Below, piece by piece: positions 20,800-29,744 of a stretch of DNA of 64,000 nucleotides; the first letter of the stretch is position 1, and each line of letters begins with the position of its first letter. The notes below the pieces were generated by a model. That model ran no database searches. It was not told the DNA's origin and worked only from the letters and a program-made list of their open reading frames with translations. The position numbers were made by a program, and so were the translations under genes. Source of the stretch: Variovorax sp. HW608 (lineage in GTDB: Bacteria; Pseudomonadota; Gammaproteobacteria; Burkholderiales; Burkholderiaceae_C). The stretch spans positions 4,118,229-4,182,228 of the forward strand of contig NZ_LT607803.1 of the NCBI RefSeq assembly GCF_900090195.1, read 5' to 3'.

Positions 20800-21348
20800 T
20801 TAGCGCGTGCGCCCCTGCCGGTATCGTCCGGCGAGCCCCTTCTCCAGCATCGCCGCCGTCTCCAGACGCGCCATCGAGCGCCCGACGTGCGCATGCGTGA
20901 TGGCGATCCCCAGCGCGTCCGCCGCATCGCTGCCGGGCAGCCCGGGCAGCTGAAGCAGGCGCTTCACCATCTCCTGCACCTGGGCCTTGGCGGCGCTGCC
21001 GTGTCCCGCGACGGCCTGCTTCATCTGCAGTGCCGTGTATTCGGCCACGCTCAGGTTGCAGGCAACCAGTGCGGTGAGACAGGCGCCGCGCGCCTGCCCG
21101 AGCAGCAGCGTGGACTGCGGATTGACGTTGACGAACACGATTTCGACCGCCGCCGCGTCGGGCTTGTAGCGCTCGTTGATCTCGCCGATGCCGTCGAACA
21201 GCACCTTGAGGCGCGTGGGCAACTGGCCCTTGCCGATGTGGCGCGTGCTGATGGTGCCGCTCGCCACGTAGCGCAGCGAATGGCCTTCGACGTCGACCAC
21301 GCCGAAACCGGTGGTCTGCAGGCCGGGGTCGATACCGAGGATGCGCAT
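20800..21348 (-). CDS. ruvC: Holliday junction resolvase RuvC
   Basis: RuvC is the endonuclease that resolves Holliday junctions in the RuvABC complex. The 182-residue protein starts [16 protein letters not shown], with catalytic Asp7, and has the acidic residues of [10 protein letters not shown] and of [15 protein letters not shown], which complete the RNase H-like active site. [19 protein letters not shown] is also typical. I chose the ATG at 21348 from the family N-terminus; an upstream in-frame ATG would run into the next gene. The ruvAB genes are not in the window. Confidence 0.96.
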   Translation of the reverse strand: MRILGIDPGLQTTGFGVVDVEGHSLRYVASGTISTRHIGKGQLPTRLKVLFDGIGEINERYKPDAAAVEIVFVNVNPQSTLLLGQARGACLTALVACNLSVAEYTALQMKQAVAGHGSAAKAQVQEMVKRLLQLPGLPGSDAADALGIAITHAHVGRSMARLETAAMLEKGLAGRYRQGRTR

Positions 21349-21355
21349 CGGGCCC

Positions 21356-22423
21356 TTATACGTTGAAGTACCAGCGCACCGCGTGGAAGAACACCGGCGC
21401 TGCGAAGCAAAGCGCATCCACGCGGTCGAGCAGGCCGTTGGCGCCCGTCACGCCCACGCCGCGCTGGCCCCAGTTGGGAATGCCGCGGTCGCGCTTGAGC
21501 GCCTTCATCACCAGGTGGCCCATCGAGCCGGCCGCGCAGGCGATCAGCGACATCGCGAGCGCCTGCCCGTACTTGAACGGCGTGATGAACGAGAGCAGCG
21601 CACCGAAGAGACTTGCGATCACCATGCCCAGCGCCCAGCTCGTCCAGTTGAAGCTGCGGCTCACGTGGGGCGCGAAGGGCGCCTGCACGAACAGGCGATG
21701 CCTGAGCGGACCGAGCCTGCCCTCGGGCGTCTCGCCAGGCGGTGCGCCGCTGGCCGGCATCGAACTTCGCCGCGAGACGAGGTGCTGCACCAGCATGCAG
21801 GTCTGGACCACGACCACCAGGTAGAACACGAGGAACGCGCTCTTGCCCTCGTAGCGCGGGAAGGAAAGCAGCAGCAGCGCCGGCACGTGGCTGAGCCCGT
21901 AGACGCAGACCATGATCCCCCATTGCAGCTTGGCATTGCGTTCCAGGAAGTGGCTCGGATCGTCGGCCAGCGCGCTCACCACCGGGATCGCGAGAAAGAC
22001 GTACACCGGGATGAACACGGTGAAGAGGTCGAAATGCGCGGTCGCCACCAGCCAGAACTGGATCGGCAGCACGACGAAGAAGGCCAGGATCAGGCTGCGA
22101 TGGTCGCCGCGCCGCGTGGGCGAGAGCGTGATGAACTCGCGCAGCGCGAAGAAGGAGATGAGCGCGAAGAGCACCGTCGCGACCGTTTCGCCCAATGCCC
22201 AGCCGATCCAGAAGACGACCGCCATCACCCAGCTGGTGCGCAGCAGCGAGCGGAAATGCTGCAGTTCGCGCTGCCAGATCTCGTCGTGGACCGGGTTGCG
22301 CCTGTCCCTGAAGCTCAGCAGGAAGGCGGCCGTGCTCATGATGAAAAGGATCCCGAAGACGATGAGGAAGAGGGTCGCGACCTGCCGGGTCGGCGTGAGA
22401 TTGCGCAGGAATTCGTTAGACAT
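21356..22423 (-). CDS. CdsA-like phosphatidate cytidylyltransferase
   Basis: This 355-residue membrane protein belongs to the CdsA superfamily, which makes CDP-diacylglycerol from phosphatidate and CTP. It has about eight hydrophobic helices and a C-terminal CdsA-like signature: [11 protein letters not shown] followed by GLLDRVDAL. The signature departs from the classical K-D-x-G-x-H-G-G pattern, as in the E. coli YnbB type. The start overlaps the end of the PlsC-like gene by 8 bases, so the two lipid enzymes are translationally coupled. A housekeeping cdsA may exist elsewhere; I cannot tell whether this one is essential. Confidence 0.85.
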   Translation of the reverse strand: MSNEFLRNLTPTRQVATLFLIVFGILFIMSTAAFLLSFRDRRNPVHDEIWQRELQHFRSLLRTSWVMAVVFWIGWALGETVATVLFALISFFALREFITLSPTRRGDHRSLILAFFVVLPIQFWLVATAHFDLFTVFIPVYVFLAIPVVSALADDPSHFLERNAKLQWGIMVCVYGLSHVPALLLLSFPRYEGKSAFLVFYLVVVVQTCMLVQHLVSRRSSMPASGAPPGETPEGRLGPLRHRLFVQAPFAPHVSRSFNWTSWALGMVIASLFGALLSFITPFKYGQALAMSLIACAAGSMGHLVMKALKRDRGIPNWGQRGVGVTGANGLLDRVDALCFAAPVFFHAVRWYFNV

Positions 22424-23063
22424 CGCGCAACGCCATCACCGCCTCGCGGGCGCGATCGAGGAACAGGCGGCGCTCCTCGCCCTGCTCGAGGCGTATCGGC
22501 GCACCGAAGGTCACCGAGCACAGGATCGGCACCGGCACCACCTCGCCCTTGGGCATGACGCGCTGCACGTTGTCGATCCACGCGGGCACCAGCACGACCT
22601 CGGGGAACATCTGCGCCAGCGTGAAGAGACCCGACTTGAATTTTTGCGGCACGCCGGTGTTGCCGCGCGTGCCTTCGGGAAAGATGATGATCGAGTCGCC
22701 GCTTCGCAGCGCTTCGACGAGCGGCTGCAGCGGTGCGAGCGCCTCGGCGCTTCCGGGGATGACCGGCGCTGCCACCGCGGCGCTGCCGCCGCGCTCGACA
22801 TAGATCGCGTTGAAGACTTCCGTGGTGATCCAGCGCTTGAGCGGCGTCGTCGCCCAGTAGTCGCGCGCGGCGATCGGCCGCGTGATGCTGCGCAGCTCCT
22901 GCGGCAACGCGGCCCAGATCATCACGAGGTCGAGATGGCTTTGATGGTTGGCGAAGTAGATGCGCTGCTCGGCCTTGGGCGGACACCCCCACCAGCGCGC
23001 CTGGGCACCCGTGAGCAGGCGGATGGCGGCCAGCAACCCCCATCCCATGAACTTTGCAAGCAT
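22416..23063 (-). CDS. PlsC-like 1-acyl-glycerol-3-phosphate acyltransferase
   Basis: A 215-residue acyltransferase of the PlsC/LPLAT family, which acylates lysophosphatidate to phosphatidate. It shows the catalytic HX4D motif ANHQSHLD (His40, Asp45), the phosphate-binding FPEGTRG (about 128-134), and an N-terminal hydrophobic segment. Its product would be the substrate of the overlapping CdsA-like enzyme, so the pair encodes consecutive steps of phospholipid synthesis. It may be a second PlsC paralogue rather than the only one in the genome. Confidence 0.88.
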   Translation of the reverse strand: MLAKFMGWGLLAAIRLLTGAQARWWGCPPKAEQRIYFANHQSHLDLVMIWAALPQELRSITRPIAARDYWATTPLKRWITTEVFNAIYVERGGSAAVAAPVIPGSAEALAPLQPLVEALRSGDSIIIFPEGTRGNTGVPQKFKSGLFTLAQMFPEVVLVPAWIDNVQRVMPKGEVVPVPILCSVTFGAPIRLEQGEERRLFLDRAREAVMALRDV

Positions 23064-23207
23064 GACTGATCATATGTGGCTCCCCGTCGCGCGTACCGGG
23101 CGGGCCTACAGCAGGATGCGCGAATTCCTACAGGGCGGCGCCGACGAAGCGAGGCAAGGTGAGCGGCCCGCGCCGATTCGGCCGGATCCATCCGCGAAGG
23201 GATCTCG

Positions 23208-24347
23208 ATGAACGCCAATCCGCCTTCCGAGGCGCGACTGGGCTATGTGCCTGCATTCGACGGCATCCGCGCCATCGCGATCGCGATGGTGCTGGTCTTT
23301 CACGGCGGGTTCCATCCAGCAGGCGGCGGCTACCTCGGCGTGGACGTGTTCTTCGTGCTCTCGGGCTTCCTGATCACCAAGCTGCTGGCGGGCGAGCTGG
23401 AGCAGCAGGGACGTCTCGATGTCGCCTCCTTCTACGGGCGCCGGGCGCTCCGCTTGTATCCCGTGTTCCTGGTCGTGCTGGCCTGCGTGACCCTGCCGGG
23501 ACGGATTCTCTGGCCGGGCATCCCGATCGGGCAGCACGCATTGCTGGCGGGCCTGTACCTCAATGACTACGCGCAGGCGCTGCACTACGTGCCGACGCCG
23601 CTGACCTACACCTGGTCGCTCGCGGTCGAGGAGCACTTCTACGTGCTGTGGCCGCTCGCGCTCCCCTTCGTCCTGCGCTCGCGCGACCCGGTCCGGCTGA
23701 TGCTGATGCTCTATCTGCTGGTCTTCATGTGGCGTGTCTTCAACATGGCGATGCTCGGCTGGGAGCCGACCTATTTCCGTTTCGACACGCGGGCCAGCGG
23801 CATCGTCCTCGGATGCATGCTGGCGCTGATGCCGACCCAGGCACCGCCGAAGTACGCAGGCATCGTCGCGCTGATCCTGCTGCTGCTCGCCGCGGCCCCG
23901 GGCAGCTGGGGGCTGCCGTACGGCCTCGATCTGGCGTTGCCGGTCGCCGAGGTGTGTGCGGCGATCCTGGTGCTCTCTGCCTTTCATTCGAGCCATGAAG
24001 CACGGCTTTTGGCATGGGCGCCCCTGGCTTATGTCGGCAGGATCTCGTACGGCATCTACCTCTGGCATGCCCCGCTGATGTTCTGGCTGCGCGAGGCGGG
24101 GTACAGCCGGGTCACGGTCCTGATGGCCGGCACCTCGATGGCCGTGGCGCTGGCTGCGCTCTGCTACCACCTGATCGACCGGCCCGTGCGCACCCGGGGC
24201 CGTGCCGCCTTGGCGCGCTGGGCGCAATCGCGAGGACGGCTTCCCCGGGCGACGGCGGAACGGGATCTCGATTCGCCTGCCGATGCTCAGGGCAACTCGG
24301 CCGCCGGCATGCGCGCGACGATCGACGTGGTGCGGCCCGCGAGGTAG
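23208..24347 (+). CDS. OafA/YrhL-type acyltransferase (acyltransferase 3 family)
   Basis: The 379-residue protein is an integral membrane O-acyltransferase. It has the family N-terminus YVPAFDGIRAIAIAMVLVFHG with the conserved histidine, GVDVFFVLSGFLIT, an RRALRLYPVF basic motif, TYTWSLAVEEHFYVLWP and about ten hydrophobic segments. Relatives acetylate O-antigen, peptidoglycan or other glycans; the acceptor here is unknown. It stands divergent from the plsC-like gene. Its last 61 bases overlap the 3' end of the convergent mtgA gene, and the 60-residue C-terminal tail there looks unconserved. Confidence 0.88.
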   Translation: MNANPPSEARLGYVPAFDGIRAIAIAMVLVFHGGFHPAGGGYLGVDVFFVLSGFLITKLLAGELEQQGRLDVASFYGRRALRLYPVFLVVLACVTLPGRILWPGIPIGQHALLAGLYLNDYAQALHYVPTPLTYTWSLAVEEHFYVLWPLALPFVLRSRDPVRLMLMLYLLVFMWRVFNMAMLGWEPTYFRFDTRASGIVLGCMLALMPTQAPPKYAGIVALILLLLAAAPGSWGLPYGLDLALPVAEVCAAILVLSAFHSSHEARLLAWAPLAYVGRISYGIYLWHAPLMFWLREAGYSRVTVLMAGTSMAVALAALCYHLIDRPVRTRGRAALARWAQSRGRLPRATAERDLDSPADAQGNSAAGMRATIDVVRPAR

Positions 24348-25036
24348 CTCGACCCCGGCCGGCGCTCGAAGAGCTTCGGGCTCGGGAGCATCACCGCGAG
24401 CCGTGCCGCCTCGCTCGTGCCGAGTCGCGCCGCGGGCTTGCGGTAGTAGTGCTGGGCCGCGGCCTCGGCGCCGAAGATGCCTTCGCCCCATTCCACGTTG
24501 TTGAGATAGATCTCGAGGATGCGCTGCTTGCCGAGCAGCATTTCGAGCGTGGTCGCGAGCACCAGCTCCTGCGCCTTGCGCAGCATCGTGCGTTCGCCCG
24601 ACAGCAGCAGGTTCTTCGCCAGCTGCTGGGTGATGGTCGACCCGCCGCGCAACTGCGGCGGGCGCGCTTCCCTGCCGCGTGCGCGCATCTGCGCGGCGCG
24701 CCTGGCGGCGATCTCCTCGGCCTTGGCATTGCGCTGGCGGGCGCGTTCGATCGCTTCCCATTCCACGCCCTGGTGGTAGATGAACTCGCCGTCCTCGCTC
24801 GCGATCACGGCGCGCTTGAGCGAATCGGAGATCTGCGCATAAGGCACCCAGCGCTGGCGCCATTCGCGCTCGCCGTTGGCGCGGCCCTGCGTGGCGACCC
24901 GCCAGGCCTCGGAGCGCTGGAACGCCGTCGACTCGGGATCGAGCGCCGCCATCGCGGCGATGCGCAGGATGAAGAAGAGCTGCAGCGCAAGGGCCGCGAT
25001 CAGCAGGCAGCCGAGCCAGCGCAGGAAGGGCTTCAC
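24287..25036 (-). CDS. mtgA: Monofunctional peptidoglycan transglycosylase MtgA
   Basis: MtgA polymerises lipid II into glycan strands without transpeptidation. The 249-residue protein has one N-terminal membrane anchor (about 8-30), the GT51 motif AVIASEDGEFIYHQGVEW with the catalytic glutamate, GGSTITQQLAKNLLLSGERT and KQRILEIYLNNVEWGEGIFG. It starts at a GTG that overlaps the aroE stop (GTGA), so coupling is likely. The 3' end overlaps the convergent acyltransferase gene. Confidence 0.94.
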   Translation of the reverse strand: MKPFLRWLGCLLIAALALQLFFILRIAAMAALDPESTAFQRSEAWRVATQGRANGEREWRQRWVPYAQISDSLKRAVIASEDGEFIYHQGVEWEAIERARQRNAKAEEIAARRAAQMRARGREARPPQLRGGSTITQQLAKNLLLSGERTMLRKAQELVLATTLEMLLGKQRILEIYLNNVEWGEGIFGAEAAAQHYYRKPAARLGTSEAARLAVMLPSPKLFERRPGSSYLAGRTTSIVARMPAAELP

Positions 25037-25875
25037 TTGGCTTCGACGATCGCGCGCAGCTCGGCCAGCACGTCGGCCGTCGGCGGCCGCACGCCGCGCC
25101 AGGTCTGGAAGGCTTCGGCGGCCTGTTCCACCAGCATGCCGAGGCCGTCGCGCGGCACCGCGCCGTGCTCGCGCGCCCAGCCCATGAAGCCGGCCGCGGC
25201 CGGGCCGTACATCATGTCGACCGCGAGCGCACCGCGCTTGAGCACGCCGGCGGCCACCGGCACTTCGCCGCCGGCAAGGCTCGAGGCGGTGCCATTCACC
25301 AGCACATCGAACGAGCCCGGGACCGCGTGCAGCGCCTGCGCTTCGAGTTCGACGTGGTGCTTGAGCGCCAGCGCCGCGTGCTGCTGGACGAGCGCGATCG
25401 CCTTGGCGAGCGTGCGGTTCGCCACCACCAGCCGGCGCGGTCCGGCTTCGATCAGCGGACCGAGCACGCCGGCCGCGGCGCCGCCCGCGCCGAGCAGCAG
25501 CAGATCGCCACCCGCGATCGCGATGCCCGCGTGCAGCGTGATGTCGTTGACGAGGCCGATGCCATCGCTGTTGTCGCCGTGGATGCCGTCCTCGCGAAAG
25601 CTCAGCACGTTGACCGCGCGCGCGAGCGCGGCGCGCGGCGTCAGGTGCTGCGAGAGCGCTGCCGCATCGAACTTGAAGGGCACGGTGACGTTGCAGCCGC
25701 GCGCGGTGCCGGAGCTCTCGTTGCGGAAGGCCTCCACCGCCGCGTCGAAGCCGCCGAGCGGCACGAGCCGCCGGCCGTAGTCGAGCTGCTGCCCGGTCAG
25801 TTCGGCAAAGCGCGCATGGATCCACGGCGAACGGCTGTGTTCGACCGGATTGCCCATCACACAGTAGAGATCCAC
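25033..25875 (-). CDS. aroE: Shikimate dehydrogenase
   Basis: AroE reduces 3-dehydroshikimate with NADPH in aromatic amino acid synthesis. The 280-residue protein shows the shikimate-binding VMGNPVEHSRSP, the VTVPFKFDA motif containing the catalytic lysine, a glycine-rich NADP loop LLLGAGGAAAGVL and the NRT motif. I chose the GTG at 25875, which has an AAGGGGGG ribosome-binding site just upstream; ATG six codons later is possible. It follows the TonB-like gene by 19 bases. The downstream pathway enzyme aroG is also in this window, 11 kb away. Confidence 0.95.
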   Translation of the reverse strand: MDLYCVMGNPVEHSRSPWIHARFAELTGQQLDYGRRLVPLGGFDAAVEAFRNESSGTARGCNVTVPFKFDAAALSQHLTPRAALARAVNVLSFREDGIHGDNSDGIGLVNDITLHAGIAIAGGDLLLLGAGGAAAGVLGPLIEAGPRRLVVANRTLAKAIALVQQHAALALKHHVELEAQALHAVPGSFDVLVNGTASSLAGGEVPVAAGVLKRGALAVDMMYGPAAAGFMGWAREHGAVPRDGLGMLVEQAAEAFQTWRGVRPPTADVLAELRAIVEAK

Positions 25876-25894
25876 GGAGCCCCCCTTGTCTTCG

Positions 25895-26752
25895 TCATCT
25901 GGACGAGAGCTGGGTCTCCAGCGTCTCGTCGTGGGTGAACTTGAAGCGCGACGGCAGCACGATCTGGTCGGTCTGCCGCCGCATCGCATCGGTGAACTTG
26001 CCGAAGCTGCCGATGCTGCGCACGATGGCCTGCGCGCGGCGGTCGAGCACCTTGTTGCCGGAGCTTTCGATGACGTCGGTCGCGAGGATCGAGCCGTCGA
26101 AATTGACCGTCACCATCATCGTGAGTTCGCCGTACAGCTTCTTGCCGCCGGCTTCGGGGAAGTTCTCGGTGCCGCGCACTTCGATCCGGCGGCGCAGCGC
26201 ATCGACGTAGGCCGCATAGGCGGCCTCGCGCGTGGCGGGACTGAGGTAGCGCTTCTTGGGCCTCGCGTTCTCTTCGTTGACGCGGCGCTCGATCTCGGCG
26301 AGCAGCTCGATGAGCTGGCGGCGCTTCTCCTCGCGCGCGGCGGCCTCGCTCGGGTCGCCCGTGCTGCGCGGATCGGTCGTCGTCGGCATCGCGGCGAGCT
26401 GCTGCTTGAGCTGCGCCAGCAGCAGCATCTGCTGCTGCTGCATGGTCTCGACCTGGCGCTGCGCGTCTTCCATCGAATCGCCGATGGTGGTGAAGGTCGA
26501 GGGCGGCAGCGGGCTGGTGGCGCGCCCCTTGTCGAGGTCGCCGCCGCCCGCGAGCGAGGTCTGCGCGATCGCCCGGGCCTTGTCCGGGCGTTCGTTGGTC
26601 TTGGCATTGACCAGGATGACCTCCAGCGGCGTTTCCTTGAAGACGCGGTTGAAGGACTCGGGGTCCACGAAGCGGACGGTCAGCAAGGCCGCGTGGGCGA
26701 TGACCGACAGGCCGAGCGCAATCTGCAGCGTGCTGAAGTCACGCAGGTTCAT
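25895..26752 (-). CDS. TonB-like energy transducer protein
   Basis: The 285-residue protein has a single N-terminal hydrophobic segment (about 10-27, IALGLSVIAHAALLTVRF), a long periplasmic region with a Gln-rich coiled coil (QVETMQQQQMLLLAQLKQQL), and a C-terminal TonB domain including YAAYVDALRRRIEVRGTENF, then VTVNFDGSI. It lacks the long Pro-Lys spacer of classical TonB. No exbBD genes adjoin it, so its partner system is unknown. It precedes aroE by 19 bases and is probably co-transcribed. Confidence 0.85.
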   Translation of the reverse strand: MNLRDFSTLQIALGLSVIAHAALLTVRFVDPESFNRVFKETPLEVILVNAKTNERPDKARAIAQTSLAGGGDLDKGRATSPLPPSTFTTIGDSMEDAQRQVETMQQQQMLLLAQLKQQLAAMPTTTDPRSTGDPSEAAAREEKRRQLIELLAEIERRVNEENARPKKRYLSPATREAAYAAYVDALRRRIEVRGTENFPEAGGKKLYGELTMMVTVNFDGSILATDVIESSGNKVLDRRAQAIVRSIGSFGKFTDAMRRQTDQIVLPSRFKFTHDETLETQLSSR

Positions 26753-26757
26753 CGCTC

Positions 26758-26850
26758 ACCCCCAGCCTCGCCCACTTCGTGTGGCTCTGACACCCCCTTC
26801 CAGGGGGCAACCCCAGCGGCCCGGCAGAGCCGGTTCCGCGGGGTTCCTGG
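26758..26850 (+). repeat. Dispersed intergenic repeat, copy A
   Basis: This GC-rich element lies between the TonB-like gene and the exoribonuclease gene. It shares CGCCCACTTCGTGTGGCTC exactly with the copy at 56296, then a CCCCCT..GGGGGC palindrome and GGCCCGGC..GCCGGTTCCGCGG. A diverged copy lies at 42727. No reading frame crosses it convincingly. Confidence 0.75.
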
Positions 26851-26923
26851 GTTGAGTCGCGCCGGGTTCATGCGTTGTGGAGTTCGCGGAGCGTGATGGG
26901 GAACTGACATGTCCGGCGGCCTT

Positions 26924-28984
26924 TCATGCAGGCGTGTTCTCTGTGGCAGCTTCGCTGTCGGTCAGGTCCACCGCGATCGCGATGGGGCCGGCGACTTCTT
27001 CCTCGTCCTCGGCGCCTTCTTCCTCGGGCGCCGCTTCGGCGGCAGCGGTGTCGAGCCGCGCGATGACCGTGCCGTGCACGTCCAGCGCGATCTCGTCGAC
27101 CTCGCCGAGCTTGACGCGCACCCGCGCGCCGCGCTGCAGCCCTTGCGTACCGGTCACCTGGAACACCAGCGGCAGCGTGTCGGCGCGCACCATCGCGCCG
27201 TTCGGCACGTCCTTGATCAGCGTGGCGTCGAGCTCGGTGATGCCTTCCTGCTCCAGGTACTTGAGCGTCCAGAAGCGCTCCATGCCGCCCTGGTGCGCGT
27301 TGTAGGCGCTGTAGGCGGCGTCGAAGCCGGACAGGATCGAGAACAGGTCGGCGTCCTTCGGCTTGAAGGGCGCGGCGAGCGCGGCGGTCTTGCCGTGCCG
27401 CGCGGCGGCGATGATCTGCCACTGGTTCACGAGGTCGGTGTAGCGGCGCAGCGGCGAGGTGCTCCAGGCATAGCTCTTCACGCCGAGGCCCGCATGCGGC
27501 AGCGCGCGCGTGCCCATGCGCACCTTGATGCCGGGCAGCAGGCTGGCCTGGCTGCGGTAGAGGCCCGGCACGCCCAGTTCGGCGAGCCAGCCGCCCCAGC
27601 TGCTGTTGGCCAGGATCATGGCCTCGGAAACGATCAGGTCGAGCGGTGCGCCGCGCTGGCGCGTGGTGATCTGCACCTGTTCGGCGCCGCTGGGCTCGCC
27701 GTCGTTGCCCACGAGCCGGAAGGTGTAGTCGGGCCGGGTGAAGGTTTCGGGCTTGCCGCGAACCACTTCGCGCCGTGCCTTCAGGTGCTTCGCGAGGCGG
27801 AAGAGGAAGCCGAGCGGCTGGCGAACGCGCGTCGCCACCTCGGGCGTGCCGTCGGCCTGCACCGATGGGTCCTCGAGCCACGCCTGCGAGATCACGGTGT
27901 CGAGCTGGTCGTGGCGCAGGTTGGCAACGATCGGCACGCGCTCCAGGCGCGTCTCGGTCGACTTCAATTCGAGCGTCGATTCATCGAAGGTGGCGTAGAG
28001 CGACACGGCGGGGCAGTCGCGGCCTTCCTGCAGCGTGTAGGCATCGACCACGTGGTCCGGCAGCATCGTGATCTTGTAGCCCGGCATGTAGACCGTGGAC
28101 ATGCGCGAGCGCGCCACCTGGTCGATCGTGCTGCCCGGCAGCAGTGCGAGGCCCGGCGCGGCGATGTGGATGCCGACCACGACCGTGCCGCTGCCCAGGC
28201 CCTGCACCGAGAGGGCATCGTCGATCTCGGTGGTGTGCGAATCGTCGATCGAGAAGGCCTCGACCTTGGCCACGGGCAGGTCGTCCGCGATCGCGGGCGC
28301 ATCGAGCCCGGGAAAGCCGGTGCCCTTCGGGAAGTTCTCGAACAGGAAGCGCCGCCAGTGGAACTGGTAGGACGAATCGATCGCGCCCGCCTGCTTCAGC
28401 AGTTCGAGCGGCGGGCGCTGGGTGGCGCGCGCCGCTTCGACCACCGCCTTGTATTCGGGCGCGTTCTTGTCGGGCTTGAAGAGGATCTTGAAGAGCTGCT
28501 CCCGCACGGGGGCGGGACATTCGCCCGCGGCGAGCTGTGCCGACCATTCGACGATCTGCGCCTGGAGGGCCTTCTTCTTCTCGATGGCGGCGAGCGCCTG
28601 CTGCAGGATCTCGGCCGGCGCCTTCTTGAAGCGGCCCTTGCCGGCGCGGCGGAAGTAGTGCGGCGCATCGAAGAGCGCGAGCAGCGCCGCGGCCTGCTGC
28701 GCCAGCGTGGGTTGGGCCTGGAAGTATTCGGCCGCGAGTTCCGCGAAGCCGAATTCGCCTTCGGGAGCGAACTCCCAGGCCAGATCGAGGTCGACGCCGG
28801 CGGCCAGCTCGCGCGCCTGCGCCACCAGCTCGGCCGGCGCGGGCTTTTCGAAGCGCAGCACGATGTTGGCGCCCTTGACCTTGACGCGCTTGCCGGTCTC
28901 GAGCTCGACCTGGGCCGATGACTCGGCCTCCGACAGGACGCGGCCGCCGAGGTACTTTCCGGCTTCTTCGAACAATACAAACAT
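26924..28984 (-). CDS. RNB-domain exoribonuclease (RNase II/R family)
   Basis: The 686-residue protein is a 3'-5' exoribonuclease of the RNase II superfamily. The catalytic RNB domain occupies about residues 235-570, with FSIDDSHTTEIDDALSVQG providing the metal-binding aspartates, and PGYKITMLPDHVVDAYTLQEG following. An S1-like segment sits near the end (RVRVKLGEVDEIALDVHG), and the C-terminal 60 residues are acidic. The N-terminus lacks obvious cold-shock domains. This lineage is neither typical Rnb nor Rnr. It appears to be the first gene of the run toward mtgA, though a 171-base gap with a repeat follows. Confidence 0.9.
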   Translation of the reverse strand: MFVLFEEAGKYLGGRVLSEAESSAQVELETGKRVKVKGANIVLRFEKPAPAELVAQARELAAGVDLDLAWEFAPEGEFGFAELAAEYFQAQPTLAQQAAALLALFDAPHYFRRAGKGRFKKAPAEILQQALAAIEKKKALQAQIVEWSAQLAAGECPAPVREQLFKILFKPDKNAPEYKAVVEAARATQRPPLELLKQAGAIDSSYQFHWRRFLFENFPKGTGFPGLDAPAIADDLPVAKVEAFSIDDSHTTEIDDALSVQGLGSGTVVVGIHIAAPGLALLPGSTIDQVARSRMSTVYMPGYKITMLPDHVVDAYTLQEGRDCPAVSLYATFDESTLELKSTETRLERVPIVANLRHDQLDTVISQAWLEDPSVQADGTPEVATRVRQPLGFLFRLAKHLKARREVVRGKPETFTRPDYTFRLVGNDGEPSGAEQVQITTRQRGAPLDLIVSEAMILANSSWGGWLAELGVPGLYRSQASLLPGIKVRMGTRALPHAGLGVKSYAWSTSPLRRYTDLVNQWQIIAAARHGKTAALAAPFKPKDADLFSILSGFDAAYSAYNAHQGGMERFWTLKYLEQEGITELDATLIKDVPNGAMVRADTLPLVFQVTGTQGLQRGARVRVKLGEVDEIALDVHGTVIARLDTAAAEAAPEEEGAEDEEEVAGPIAIAVDLTDSEAATENTPA

Positions 28985-29032
28985 GGCGCGGATTGTCCCA
29001 CGCAGTGCAGCGGCTTCCGGCGGTCCGGGCGC

Positions 29033-29632
29033 TCAGGCGGGGTTCAGGAAAGCCAGCACCTCGTCGAGATGGCTGCGCTCGAAATCGCTGAGCGCGTGGT
29101 CCTCGCCTTCGACGATCTTGAGCCGGCTCCCCGGATAGCGGGCGGACATTTCCTTCCAGTCCAGCACCTCGTCGCCCTTGGCGATGACCGCGAAGAGGCG
29201 TTCCGGATGCGCCAGCGGGCCGACCTCGAGCGCGCGCAGCTCGTCGATGTATTCGGGCCGGAAATAGAAATGCTCGCTCGGGTCGTGCCAGGCCACCTGG
29301 TCGCCGATGTAGGCGGCCAGATCGCGGGCCGGATGCACCGCCGGGTTGAGCAGCACCGCGCGGCACCCCGCCTTCTGCGCGACGTGGGTGGCATAGAAGC
29401 CGCCGAGCGAGGAGCCCACCACGCCCATCGAAGCGCGCGGCCAGCCGGCGGTGCCCGACATGACGAGCTCGATGGCGGCCTTCGGCGACGGCGGGAGCTG
29501 GGGGCACCACCAGGCCGTTGCGGGGTGCTGCCGGGCGATGCGCTGCGCCATCAGCCGGGCCTTGGTGGACTGCGGCGAGGAGCGGAAGCCGTGCAGATAG
29601 AGCAGGTGGGTGATGGGCGGCGCGGAATTCAT
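29033..29632 (-). CDS. YqiA-type alpha/beta-hydrolase esterase
   Basis: The 199-residue protein resembles YqiA/YcfP esterases. It begins with LLYLHGFRSSPQSTKARL, carries the nucleophile elbow GSSLGGFYA, and has a late acidic residue and histidine in IAKGDEVLDW and EGEDHALSDF that would complete the catalytic triad. The ATG at 29632 is chosen from the family; upstream codons are GC-rich leader DNA. It is transcribed divergently from rodA and lies 48 bases from the exoribonuclease start. The substrate is unknown. Confidence 0.85.
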   Translation of the reverse strand: MNSAPPITHLLYLHGFRSSPQSTKARLMAQRIARQHPATAWWCPQLPPSPKAAIELVMSGTAGWPRASMGVVGSSLGGFYATHVAQKAGCRAVLLNPAVHPARDLAAYIGDQVAWHDPSEHFYFRPEYIDELRALEVGPLAHPERLFAVIAKGDEVLDWKEMSARYPGSRLKIVEGEDHALSDFERSHLDEVLAFLNPA

Positions 29633-29691
29633 AGGGCAATTATCCGAACGCACCCTGAACGGCCCCGAAAGCCGACCGGACCGAACGGTCG

Positions 29692-29716
29692 CCGGCCCCA
29701 CTGCCCGTGGGGCCGG
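29692..29716 (+). promoter_or_regulatory. Perfect 10-bp inverted repeat upstream of rodA
   Basis: CCGGCCCCAC and GTGGGGCCGG form a perfect 10-bp stem with a 5-base loop. It lies 15 bases before the putative rodA -10 box, where a -35 element would be expected, and between two divergent genes. It could be a regulator-binding site or simply a stable hairpin; no T-run follows. Confidence 0.4.
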
Positions 29717-29730
29717 GGCGCGGCGCGGGG

Positions 29731-29736
29731 GATAAT
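29731..29736 (+). promoter_or_regulatory. Putative -10 element of rodA
   Basis: GATAAT lies 8 bases before the rodA ATG. A transcript from it would have a leader of only about two bases. Confidence 0.45.
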
Positions 29737-29744
29737 CGAGGGCT

